Source: Alistipes sp. UBA934 (lineage in GTDB: Bacteria > Bacteroidota > Bacteroidia > Bacteroidales > Rikenellaceae). From it: a stretch of 11,659 nt of DNA. Positions 1 to 7,111 of this stretch are shown one piece after another. The translations under genes were made by a program, and so were the position numbers. Every line of letters begins with the position of its first letter. Position 1 is the stretch's first letter. The notes beneath the pieces were generated by a model that was not told the origin of the DNA, made no database searches, and saw only the letters and a program-made list of their open reading frames with translations. The stretch lies in the NCBI GenBank assembly GCA_002293535.1, contig DBDK01000002.1, positions 1 through 11,659 on the forward strand. The letters are read 5' to 3'.

Positions 1-1295
1 ACGTGAGGGGCGGCGGCAGAGGTTCCATTGAAGAATCCGTAATAATCATACACGACATTATATCCAGCAGCGCCCAGCAAATCGGTTGTTGGAATTCTGT
101 GACCCGGAGCAACAACATCGAGTTCCGATCCATAGTTACTGTATGAAGATCTTATGCCTGCGTCATAAATTCCTCCGACTGCTATCACATCGGGCGGACC
201 TGCAGCGGGTTGCCTGACGCGATTACCGTTGTTTCCTGTTCCAAAAACAACCACACAACCTTTATTTTGGGCATATCGTATGGCATCGCTAATTTGAGCA
301 TTAGGATTTATCATTAAAGGGAAACACCAAGAATTATTAATAACATCTGCATTGTTATTTGCCGCATATCGAATAGCATTGGCCACATCTGCAGTGCTCG
401 AAGGTTCAACCCCTAATAGCTTCGCATCATCGCTTGATAAAAAACTAATCGACATCAGTTTTACACCGGATGCTACGCCTGCCACACCGATACTATTGTT
501 CGCAGTCGCCGCAATAATGCCTGCCACAGCTGTGCCATGACTTCCATAAACTTTACCGGGATATGTATAGGTATGTGCATCATAACTATGGTAAACAGGT
601 AAGTCGGGATGATTAGGTTCTACCCCGCTATCTATAACAGCAACAATTATGTTTCCTATATTGGGAGAAGCGAGAGCATAAGCACCAGTCCAGTTAATGT
701 CAATTTCGGGATTACCTGGGTTATGTAGCGACCACTGGTCTTGGAAGTATTCATCGTTGGAAGTGAATTCTATATCAATAAGGAATTCCGGGACGGCATA
801 ATCAAATCCCCCGACCTCATGTAGTATGTTGGCAATATCGAGCGCGTTGCCTTGAGTGTTTTTCGAACACTCAAGAACATATATTGTTGGATCGTGTTTG
901 TTTTTTCCAGATATGGTAAAGTTATATTGTTTAGCTAATTTTTCGAGTATCGCAATGTCTTGCTCATTTTTGGGACGAACTTGTAAAATATTAGTTATCC
1001 CAATATCAACCCCATTACTTGTTCTGTAATATGGGGCAGAGTAAACAATTTCTTCTTCTTTTATCGCTTTTGCTTGTCGACTGCTATAAGTTTTTATATC
1101 GCTCTTACTGGCTGATTTAGTTAACACGTAAGATTTTTCTTCGTTGATCGTTAGCGGAATTTTTACTCCTTCACAGTAATAATAGTATTCGGAATCCGTT
1201 GAAATCGCACGTGTTGTTGGTACTACTTGTTCAGTAACTTCTTTTTGGCAACCACAAAACGCGATGATAGCCAACAAAAGAATAGACTTCTTCAT
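1..1295 (-). CDS. S8 family (subtilisin-like) serine protease, lipoprotein, 3' end outside window
   Basis: Secreted, probably lipid-anchored subtilisin-like endopeptidase; 431 residues are visible and the frame is open through the left edge. Translation begins MKKSILLLAIIAFCGC, a signal peptide ending in a possible lipobox Cys (C16; F-C-G-C is not an ideal lipobox). Residues ~37-175 form a prodomain (YYYYC, KIPL, GITN, PEFL motifs). The catalytic domain starts near the QWSLHN motif at ~187. The catalytic triad is visible: Asp222 in VIDSG, His253 in GSHGT, Ser426 in NGTSAAAP; the oxyanion Asn lies in GTGNNG. The prodomain is about 36 residues shorter than in the other three copies in this window, missing the stretch between the KIPL strand and the APYY motif. 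The ATG is 7 bases after the stop of the solo prodomain gene and has no promoter of its own, so the two are very likely one transcript. Substrate unknown. The family call is firm from the triad; lipidation is inferred. Confidence 0.93.
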   Translation of the reverse strand, partial: MKKSILLLAIIAFCGCQKEVTEQVVPTTRAISTDSEYYYYCEGVKIPLTINEEKSYVLTKSASKSDIKTYSSRQAKAIKEEEIVYSAPYYRTSNGVDIGITNILQVRPKNEQDIAILEKLAKQYNFTISGKNKHDPTIYVLECSKNTQGNALDIANILHEVGGFDYAVPEFLIDIEFTSNDEYFQDQWSLHNPGNPEIDINWTGAYALASPNIGNIIVAVIDSGVEPNHPDLPVYHSYDAHTYTYPGKVYGSHGTAVAGIIAATANNSIGVAGVASGVKLMSISFLSSDDAKLLGVEPSSTADVANAIRYAANNNADVINNSWCFPLMINPNAQISDAIRYAQNKGCVVVFGTGNNGNRVRQPAAGPPDVIAVGGIYDAGIRSSYSNYGSELDVVAPGHRIPTTDLLGAAGYNVVYDYYGFFNGTSAAAPH

Positions 1296-1302
1296 AATCT
1301 CA

Positions 1303-1938
1303 TTAATTAGTAGGGACTATTTCTGCTAAAAACTCCGGTGTGGCATAAGAAAACCCACCAGCCTCACGCATAAAGTTTGCCATTTCCAATGAATTACCGA
1401 TCGTCTTCTTATTGCAGACGGCAATGTATATCGACGAATCGTGCTGATTACGTCCCAATACGGTAAACCCGTATTTTTTGGCCATAGCTTCGAATCTTCG
1501 AACGTCGTCTGGTCGAACACTAAAACTGTTTGTAATCCCCATTTCGGCACCGCCACTTTGTTTGTAATACGCTGCGAGATAAACGAGTTCGGGAATCTCT
1601 TCGAGAGATAGCGGCCTCGTGGTTTCGACTTCCCATAAATAACTGCAATTCGACAACTCTGTCGGAGTAGTAAATCCCTTGATTGTGTACTCTGGAATAC
1701 GCGATTCATCTATTTCGGCACCGTTATCGCGTAGTTTCTCAACTACAATGTCAGTTTTGTCGGTAGGGAAAATCAGGTAATATTTAGTCTCAAGCCTTTC
1801 AAGGGGAATTTTCCTATCTTCGAACCAATAGTATTCGTCAGAAAGTTTAATATCCTTTCCCTTCGGTTCTTTATCATTGCAGGCGACGAAGCCGACGAAC
1901 AGCGCCGCAAAACTCAGAAAAAACAATAACTTTTTCAT
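1303..1938 (-). CDS. Stand-alone S8-protease prodomain-like lipoprotein (module 1)
   Basis: A 211-aa protein with no catalytic domain. It has a signal peptide with candidate lipobox F-V-A-C (C20), then a prodomain-like body: EYYW...KIPL at ~36-46, AAYY ~122, GITN ~134, GNSLEMAN ~181, PEFL ~201. It ends 7 residues after PEFL, just where the adjacent protease continues into its mature domain. Over the C-terminal ~90 residues about half the positions match the downstream protease's prodomain (hand alignment). The start at 1938 is chosen because an in-frame TTG at 1971 lies inside the -7 promoter box, so it cannot be translated from that promoter. It sits 7 bases upstream of the protease. By analogy with subtilisin propeptides and I9-type inhibitors, which fold and inhibit the cognate enzyme, I infer a membrane-anchored inhibitor or folding helper. 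A degenerate protease relic is the alternative, but two separate occurrences argue against it. Confidence 0.85.
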   Translation of the reverse strand: MKKLLFFLSFAALFVGFVACNDKEPKGKDIKLSDEYYWFEDRKIPLERLETKYYLIFPTDKTDIVVEKLRDNGAEIDESRIPEYTIKGFTTPTELSNCSYLWEVETTRPLSLEEIPELVYLAAYYKQSGGAEMGITNSFSVRPDDVRRFEAMAKKYGFTVLGRNQHDSSIYIAVCNKKTIGNSLEMANFMREAGGFSYATPEFLAEIVPTN

Positions 1939-1968
1939 AATCAAAACAGTTTTAGGTTGTTCCTGCCA

Positions 1969-2000
1969 CAAAGTTAAAAAGTATTTCTCAAATACCCAAA
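1969..2000 (-). promoter_or_regulatory. Bacteroidetes-type promoter for module 1
   Basis: On the minus strand TTTG (1997-2000) is followed after exactly 20 bases by TAACTTTG (1969-1976), matching the primary sigma-factor promoter pattern of Bacteroidetes (TTTG ... TAnnTTTG). The start codon lies 31 bases beyond the -7 box, giving a leader of roughly 25 bases. Sequence and spacing match two other promoters in the window. Confidence 0.8.
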
Positions 2001-2057
2001 ATCTTACGCTGCTCCCCCTCCGTCGTGCGAGGCGGTCGAATTAACTCAATTTTGGCT

Positions 2058-2435
2058 TTATTGCAGGTCTTCAGATGAAAGAGTATCCATAAGGTCGTTG
2101 GTTAATATTAAAAGGCAGGTGTAATTATGTTTACCTTTCCTATTTACATTCCAATATTCTTTCTGCCAAAAATATTCAGACATTTGTTTATCGTTGATAA
2201 CCACTTTCAACCCAGCGGTAATGATGTCAGACAAGGGATCCGAGCCTCCAAGCATACCATCGGAATATACCATCCTCTTGTCACCGGGCAGTATTGAAAC
2301 TGGCTTATGGTCGCCGATTTTGACAATAATTTCAGATTGCGTCTCATTTTTTATCTCATATTGAAGAGACGTAGTGGGGTCGCAACCAATCATTGCGAAC
2401 ACGAAACCCACAAGAGATAACAGCAACTTTTTCAT
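2058..2435 (-). CDS. Small putative lipoprotein, function unknown
   Basis: A 125-aa protein with signal peptide and candidate lipobox M-I-G-C (C18), followed by an all-beta-looking body: YEIKNETQSEIIVKI, then SILPGDKRMVYSDG, then a segment with paired Asp/Gly and a VVINDKQ strand, and a Tyr/Trp-rich region near the C-terminus. This layout resembles a common group of uncharacterised Bacteroidales lipoproteins with a 'YxIxNxSxxEI' first strand, a 'xLxPGD/E' turn and a 'xIxFDNKKR'-like strand; that resemblance is from memory, not a search. It has its own strong promoter, nearly identical to that of the prodomain-protease module at 10860, so I infer co-expression with the proteases. No similarity to the prodomains was seen beyond the signal peptide. 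It could be an envelope accessory factor; no function is assigned. Confidence 0.72.
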   Translation of the reverse strand: MKKLLLSLVGFVFAMIGCDPTTSLQYEIKNETQSEIIVKIGDHKPVSILPGDKRMVYSDGMLGGSDPLSDIITAGLKVVINDKQMSEYFWQKEYWNVNRKGKHNYTCLLILTNDLMDTLSSEDLQ

Positions 2436-2468
2436 AGCCGAGACAGTCTTAGCTTATATACTCCGTCA

Positions 2469-2500
2469 CAAAGCTAAAAACTATTTTTCCAAGAACCAAA
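2469..2500 (-). promoter_or_regulatory. Bacteroidetes-type promoter for the small lipoprotein gene
   Basis: TTTG (2497-2500), 20-base spacer, TAGCTTTG (2469-2476) on the minus strand; the ATG is 34 bases past the -7 box. The whole element matches the promoter at 10893-10924 at nearly every base, including the spacer. It lies just downstream of the oxidoreductase stop codon, so this lipoprotein gene starts a separate transcription unit. Confidence 0.82.
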
Positions 2501-2530
2501 ACTTTACACAGACCCATCTCCGTCGCCCGC

Positions 2531-3583
2531 TTACTCGTCCGCCGGATACCAGACACCCGCTTGGGCGCGGATCGAGTCGAGAACTTCCATCGAGGCGAGG
2601 CTCACATCCAAAGAGTTGACAGCCGACTCGCGGGGCGCGCCGGAAGACCCGGAAACCACCCCGCGCTCCTCGCTCTCCACCCCGCGAACCAGCCCCATAA
2701 ACTCCTCCAGTTCATACGTGTAGTCATTGCCCGTCCATTCGGGGCTCGAAATATCCTCCCACTCGCCGCCACGTTGCCTAAACTCCAGTTGCCGGATCGA
2801 GTTGATGGCATTGCCTCGTAGCGTTCCTTCCTCGCCCTCGATCTCCCACGGCAGTCCCATATCGACCATCTTGGAGTAGAGCACCGTTCCCAGCATCCCA
2901 CCGTCGTACACAAAGTTCACCGCCCCGTGGCCATCCACTCCCGATGGCAACATCACCACCGCCGCCTGCACCTCTCTCGGCCGCCCGAACAGCGCCACCA
3001 TCGGGTAGAGTGCATAGACCCCTATATCCATCGCGGCACCGTTCGACAAGGCCGGGTTGAAGGCATTGGGCAGTTCTCCGCGACCGGCCGCGGCCTCTTG
3101 CAGCGCATCGTAGCGCGACGAATACTTCCCGAAGCTCGCGAACCACCGTCGGATCGTTCCAAGCCGCGGCAGATACTCTCGGGCGACGGCGAAGTTGGGG
3201 GTTAGGGTCGGTTTCATCGCCTCCATCAGCACTCGTCCTGTTCGTCGGGCGGCAGCGATCATCTCTCGTGCTTCTCGGGCATTCGAGGCGAGCGGCTTTT
3301 CGCACAACACGTGCTTTCCTGCCTCCAGACACAGGATGGTTTGCTCGGCGTGACACGAGTTTGGCGAGGCGATGTAGACCGCATCCACCAGCGGCGAGGC
3401 TGCCATCTCGGCCAGCGAGGTGAAGGTATGCGGGATGTCGTGTTGCGTGGCATACTCGTCTGCCCTGACTTGTGTTCGCGAACACACCGCCGCCAGTTCG
3501 AACCCTTCCGTCAGCCTTCCTGCTGCTATGATCCGGTCGGTTATGAAATTGGTGCCGACCACACCGAAGCGAATATTCTTCAT
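2531..3583 (-). CDS. Gfo/Idh/MocA family NAD(P)-dependent oxidoreductase
   Basis: A cytoplasmic 350-aa dehydrogenase, the usual length for the family. Residues 1-~120 are the Rossmann domain: the dinucleotide-binding loop GVVGTNFI at 7-14, the IASPN turn near 71-75, and the catalytic-lysine motif CEKPLA with Lys96. The C-terminal alpha/beta substrate domain carries NGAAMDIGVYALYP (181-194) in place of the GGGxxxDxGxHxxD motif; Asp186 is kept and Tyr190 replaces the usual His, as in the dihydrodiol/D-xylose dehydrogenase-like branch. Substrate cannot be read from sequence; sugar or sugar-derived polyol oxidation is typical. An odd Ser/Glu/Gly-rich stretch at ~303-320 (VESEERGVVSGSS) sits between the last two helices and looks like an insertion. 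The -7 box is only 4 bases upstream of the ATG (see promoter), so the mRNA may be leaderless. Confidence 0.92.
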   Translation of the reverse strand: MKNIRFGVVGTNFITDRIIAAGRLTEGFELAAVCSRTQVRADEYATQHDIPHTFTSLAEMAASPLVDAVYIASPNSCHAEQTILCLEAGKHVLCEKPLASNAREAREMIAAARRTGRVLMEAMKPTLTPNFAVAREYLPRLGTIRRWFASFGKYSSRYDALQEAAAGRGELPNAFNPALSNGAAMDIGVYALYPMVALFGRPREVQAAVVMLPSGVDGHGAVNFVYDGGMLGTVLYSKMVDMGLPWEIEGEEGTLRGNAINSIRQLEFRQRGGEWEDISSPEWTGNDYTYELEEFMGLVRGVESEERGVVSGSSGAPRESAVNSLDVSLASMEVLDSIRAQAGVWYPADE

Positions 3584-3587
3584 TCCG

Positions 3588-3595
3588 CAAAGATA
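3588..3595 (-). promoter_or_regulatory. Candidate -7 box (TATCTTTG) for the oxidoreductase
   Basis: The minus strand reads TATCTTTG, a match to TAnnTTTG, ending 4 bases before the ATG. It overlaps the pyrimidine-rich tail of the upstream terminator. No TTTG -33 box sits at the normal distance, because that place is taken by the GC-rich terminator stem. If used, transcription would begin at or beside the start codon. The alternative is read-through from the TonB gene. Confidence 0.45.
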
Positions 3596-3596
3596 A

Positions 3597-3622
3597 GAAA
3601 AGCCCCGGGGAAATCCCGGGGC
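3597..3622 (-). terminator. Intrinsic terminator of the TonB-dependent receptor gene
   Basis: A perfect 8-bp, nearly all-GC stem (GCCCCGGG / CCCGGGGC, at 3602-3609 and 3615-3622) with a 5-base loop, followed on the minus strand by TTTTC and then TTATCTTT. It lies 28 bases after the TonB gene stop codon and only 15-20 bases before the next gene's ATG. Confidence 0.85.
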
Positions 3623-3649
3623 CCTTCGAACGAATCAGAACTAAAAAGT

Positions 3650-6600
3650 TTAGTTGAACAGATACCTGATCCCGATCTGGAACGAGTATGTGCTCGCCAT
3701 ACTCAGTGCGTTGCGATACGATTTGGTCAGCATCTGCGCATTGGCGCCCGAGGTACCGTTCTGGGGCGAGAAGGTGAATGTCGGTTTGGCACCGTTTGCC
3801 ACGGCCGAGGAGTTGGTTACGTTCAGCAGCGCCGTCTGGCCATAAGCGTTGCCGTATGTTTGCTTTGCCAGCCCCCAGTTCTTGTTCAGCAGGTTGCCCA
3901 CGTTCATAATGTCGATGCTCACCTGAAGCGTGTTGCGCTTGCCGCTGCGGGTGGTCACGAAGAAGTCTTGCAGGATCTTCACATCGAAGTGGTTTTCCCA
4001 AGGCTGAACCGCTCCGCCGCGCTCGGTGTACTTGCCTTTGCGCGTGCGCAGATATTTGTCCTGATCGATATAATCGAAGAAGGCGTCGCTCTGCTCCTGG
4101 GCCGTCCACTTTACAATGTTGTTGCTTCCGTCCCTGTAGGTGTAGTCCACGAACTGGATTTCGCTTGCGTCTTTGGGAATGTAGACCAGATTAGAGGTCG
4201 CACCCGCACCGTCGCTCACGAAGTTGTTGCCGTAGGTGTATGAGAATCTTCCGCCACTGCTACCCGAGTAGAACAACGAGACGGTCGTGCCCATAAACTT
4301 GGCGTACTCGATTCGGTAGGACAACGAAGCCACCACCTTGTCCGGCACCACGAATCCCGAGAAGCCCATATCGAGTGCGTTCGATCCGTTTACCGTCACG
4401 CGGTTCTGCCACACGGAGTACATCTGGTCGCCGCTGCCGTCGGACAGGCTCTTTGCCCAGCTGTGAGTGTAGGCGATCATACCCGAGAATCCGTTGTGGA
4501 ACGGTTTTTCGATCTTGGCTGTGAGCGATGCATAGTAGCCGCTCTTTTTGTAAGGGGCGTTGGTCACCACGAAAGGTGTCGCGCCGTAGGTTCCGGTGGG
4601 GTTCAGGTTACCCGAGCCGTCGAGCAGGTGGGTGTAGCGGTCGCCATAGTTGTAGGGATACATCAGGCGGTGGTCGCCGTAGCCGTCTACATCCATATTG
4701 CCGATCACTTCGAGTCCATCCTTGAAGACGTGTACCGGATTGAGGTCACGATTGTAGATCCCCTCCAGCGTACCCTTCATACCCCACGGCAGTTTCATAT
4801 CGACAGCCAGCGAGGACTTCCACGTTTGTGGCATTTTGAAGTCGGGATCGAACACCGTGAATCCGCCCGTCGGGATTGTCGTTCCGGCCTTGGCGGGAGT
4901 TTCGGGCAGATAGTCTGTACGACCCGGTGAGAACGGCCCCGGAACGTCGTCGCCGGTGAACTGTTGCGAGATCTGTATCATACCCGCGTCGCCCGACTGC
5001 GAAACGATCCACACGAAAGGAATGCGTCCGGTGAAGATACCCGTACCACCACGGAGCACCCAACGGCGGTCGCCTGTGATGTCCCAGTTGAAGCCCAGAC
5101 GCGGCGAGAGCATCACCTTTGCCTTGGGCAGCTTTGCGGTGTCGTAGTGCACACCTCCCTTGCCATCCACGCCTGCAAAAGCCAGATTGGCGATCATCGG
5201 GTGTGTAACCAGTTCGTCCATCTTGGGATATGTCGGCAGGTCGAGTCGCAGACCGATTGTCGCGGTGAGACGGTCGGTGATGTCCCACTCGTCCTGAACG
5301 TAGGCCGTGAACTGGTTGAAGTTGAACGCCGGATAGCGTTGCTTGTATCCTTCCGAGATGGGATAGGTGATGGCATAAGCTTCGGGGTCGGCACCACCCA
5401 CGAAATCTTCCCAACTGGAGAACAGGTAGTAGCTCATACCCATTCGCTGGAAGCCGTTCTTGGTGTTGGTGTGCTCGTACTGCAGCCCGGCCATCATATC
5501 GTGGCGGCCCCAGGTCCAGCTCACGTCGTCCGACAGGGTCCATTGCTTGACCTTGCGCAGGTTGCCGTATGAGAAGAGCTCGGTACCGAAGCTGGTATAG
5601 ATCAGGTTGTCCTTCTTGATATCCACGAACGGGAACAGCCCGCCGTCGGTGGAGCGCGGTTCGTCCTGATCGGAGTAGGTGAAGCGCAGAGTGTTGTTCA
5701 CCCGGCCGTCTGCGAACGACGAGTTCAACTCGGCGGCCAGCGAGGTAAAGTTCTGCTCCTGATAGTAGCCCGAGTTCTTGAACCACATCGCACTCATACT
5801 TTGGCGGTTGTTGTTGCTTGCGAACAGGCTGCTCGACAGGGGTGAGGAGGAGGTTGAGGGGTAGTTGTTATACTTCGATGTCATCCTGCTGAAGCGAACG
5901 TTGAAGCGGTGGTTGTCGTTGATGTTCCAGTCCACGCGACCCAGGATACGCATTGCCGGGCTGTCGAACGAGTAGTCCTTCCACGGGCCGGTTTCGTAGC
6001 CATACTCCTGCTTGAGGTAGTCACTGATCATCTTCATATCGGCGTCCGTCGGGCGGGCGATGTTTTTATCGTTGTTGACCACGCCGTCCGTGGAGGGCAT
6101 TCGCGACGGGCCGGGTTCGACGTTCTTCTCATACTCGAACGAACCGAAGAAGAACAGCTTGTCTTTGATGATCGGGCCACCGAGACGCACCCCATAGAGG
6201 TTGTAGCTGCTTTCGCTGCGGTTTCTCTTCTGGTTGCCCACCTTGACACCCTGGAATTTTTCATTCGTGAAGTAGGTGTAGGCCGAACCGCTGAATTCGT
6301 TCGTACCCGAGCGGGTAACGGCGTTCACGGCAGCTCCGGTGAATCCGCTCTGGCGAACGTCGTATGGAGTGATCGAAACCGACATCTGTTCGATGGCGTC
6401 GAGCGAGATTGGGGTGCCGCCACCCGGGATCGACTGGCCGATACCGAACATATTGTTGAACGACCCGCCGTCCACCGTGATGTAGTTGTCGCGCGAACCG
6501 CCACCGCCGATGCTCGCACCGTTGGCCTGCGGAGTGAGGGCAAGCATATCGGTGAGGCTGCGGGAGGTGGTCGGCAACAGGTTGAGGTCGCGGGTGGAGA

Positions 6601-7009
6601 TTGAGGTCACCGAGCCGGCAAGGTCGGTATCCAGATTTGTGTGTGCCACCACGACCACATCGTCGATCACATTTGCGTCGGGCTCCATCGTGACGTTCAC
6701 CACTCGCGAGTCGGCCACGGTGAGCAGGATTCCGGTCTGTTCCGACGTCGCATACCCCATATAGGAGAAGGTCACGGTGTAGGGTCCCCCGGGACGCAGG
6801 TTACGCAGGCGATAGGCACCCGCTGCGTCGGTGGAGGTTGCATAGGAGGTTCCTGTCGGGGTGTGCACGGCCACGACGGTGGTTCCGAGCAACGGACTTC
6901 CCGAGGCATCGGCGACCCGTCCGTCGATCGACGAGGTGGTCACCTGGGCACCCACGCTCACACAAGCGAGCAGGGCCACGATCATAAGAAGTAAACGTTT
7001 CATTTTCAT
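3650..7009 (-). CDS. Oar-like TonB-dependent outer-membrane receptor
   Basis: About 1,119 residues from the ATG at 7009; in-frame ATGs at 7015 and 7003 are also possible, and all three give a good signal peptide (KRLLLMIVALLACVSVGAQ). Domains: carboxypeptidase-regulatory-like beta sandwich at ~25-110 (DGRVADASGSPL ... GAYRLRNL), a TonB-box-like DDVVVVA near 118, a plug to ~245 (NYITVDGGSFNNMFG; ITPYDVRQSGFTGAAVNAVTR is typical of Oar-like proteins), then a long beta barrel ending in IGIRYLFN, an acceptable outer-membrane beta-signal. Oar-like proteins are outer-membrane transporters/adhesion-type proteins in Bacteroidetes and Myxococcus; the ligand here is unknown. No susD-like partner follows, so this is not a standard glycan-utilisation pair. 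It is transcribed alone, from its own -7 box to a strong terminator, and divergently from the nuclease gene. GC-rich composition like the oxidoreductase and nuclease. Confidence 0.92.
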   Translation of the reverse strand: MKMKRLLLMIVALLACVSVGAQVTTSSIDGRVADASGSPLLGTTVVAVHTPTGTSYATSTDAAGAYRLRNLRPGGPYTVTFSYMGYATSEQTGILLTVADSRVVNVTMEPDANVIDDVVVVAHTNLDTDLAGSVTSISTRDLNLLPTTSRSLTDMLALTPQANGASIGGGGSRDNYITVDGGSFNNMFGIGQSIPGGGTPISLDAIEQMSVSITPYDVRQSGFTGAAVNAVTRSGTNEFSGSAYTYFTNEKFQGVKVGNQKRNRSESSYNLYGVRLGGPIIKDKLFFFGSFEYEKNVEPGPSRMPSTDGVVNNDKNIARPTDADMKMISDYLKQEYGYETGPWKDYSFDSPAMRILGRVDWNINDNHRFNVRFSRMTSKYNNYPSTSSSPLSSSLFASNNNRQSMSAMWFKNSGYYQEQNFTSLAAELNSSFADGRVNNTLRFTYSDQDEPRSTDGGLFPFVDIKKDNLIYTSFGTELFSYGNLRKVKQWTLSDDVSWTWGRHDMMAGLQYEHTNTKNGFQRMGMSYYLFSSWEDFVGGADPEAYAITYPISEGYKQRYPAFNFNQFTAYVQDEWDITDRLTATIGLRLDLPTYPKMDELVTHPMIANLAFAGVDGKGGVHYDTAKLPKAKVMLSPRLGFNWDITGDRRWVLRGGTGIFTGRIPFVWIVSQSGDAGMIQISQQFTGDDVPGPFSPGRTDYLPETPAKAGTTIPTGGFTVFDPDFKMPQTWKSSLAVDMKLPWGMKGTLEGIYNRDLNPVHVFKDGLEVIGNMDVDGYGDHRLMYPYNYGDRYTHLLDGSGNLNPTGTYGATPFVVTNAPYKKSGYYASLTAKIEKPFHNGFSGMIAYTHSWAKSLSDGSGDQMYSVWQNRVTVNGSNALDMGFSGFVVPDKVVASLSYRIEYAKFMGTTVSLFYSGSSGGRFSYTYGNNFVSDGAGATSNLVYIPKDASEIQFVDYTYRDGSNNIVKWTAQEQSDAFFDYIDQDKYLRTRKGKYTERGGAVQPWENHFDVKILQDFFVTTRSGKRNTLQVSIDIMNVGNLLNKNWGLAKQTYGNAYGQTALLNVTNSSAVANGAKPTFTFSPQNGTSGANAQMLTKSYRNALSMASTYSFQIGIRYLFN

Positions 7010-7043
7010 AAACATACATTTAGTTAGTGATTGCTTTACGCTC

Positions 7044-7051
7044 CAAAATTA
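7044..7051 (-). promoter_or_regulatory. Candidate -7 box (TAATTTTG) for the TonB-dependent receptor
   Basis: A TAnnTTTG match on the minus strand, 35 bases or more upstream of the possible start codons and in the 96-102 base divergent intergenic region. There is no clear TTTG -33 element at the 20-base distance, so it is weaker or activator-dependent compared with the lipoprotein promoters. Confidence 0.5.
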
Positions 7052-7082
7052 TGGGATTTTTATTACTTTCCTATTAATTCGC

Positions 7083-7090
7083 TACATTTG
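7083..7090 (+). promoter_or_regulatory. Candidate -7 box (TACATTTG) for the nuclease
   Basis: A TAnnTTTG match 21 bases upstream of the nuclease ATG; no clear -33 TTTG. The box overlaps a short hyphenated palindrome, ATTTGT-GCCA-ACAAAT at 7086-7101, which covers the expected transcription start. Confidence 0.55.
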
Positions 7091-7101
7091 TGCCAACAAA
7101 T
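7086..7101. promoter_or_regulatory. Palindrome over the nuclease promoter/start site
   Basis: Perfect 6-base arms ATTTGT and ACAAAT with a 4-base GCCA spacer, overlapping the -7 box and the predicted first transcribed bases. It could be an operator or a 5'-UTR hairpin; arms this short in AT-rich DNA also arise by chance. Confidence 0.3.
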
Positions 7102-7111
7102 TATCGACAAA

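Noticed and set aside
1303..1938. Solo prodomain as a protease pseudogene truncated by a stop codon
   Set aside because: No catalytic-domain remnant follows before the next gene begins, the frame and signal peptide are intact, and the arrangement occurs twice.
1981..1995. Palindrome GTATTT-CTC-AAATAC in the module 1 promoter spacer as an operator
   Set aside because: The equivalent spacers of the two sister promoters do not keep the symmetry.
2778..4109. A 443-codon open frame on the minus strand bridging the TonB receptor and the oxidoreductase
   Set aside because: It lies in another frame of two well-recognised genes, runs through the terminator, and is Arg/Gly/Ala-rich low-information sequence typical of a GC-rich shadow.
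4746..5786. A 346-codon minus-strand frame inside the TonB receptor
   Set aside because: An out-of-frame shadow with Arg-rich composition and no motif.
3311..6994. Several long plus-strand frames antisense to the TonB receptor and oxidoreductase (up to 310 codons)
   Set aside because: They are antisense shadows of a gene with clear family motifs; no signal peptides, promoters or recognisable domains.
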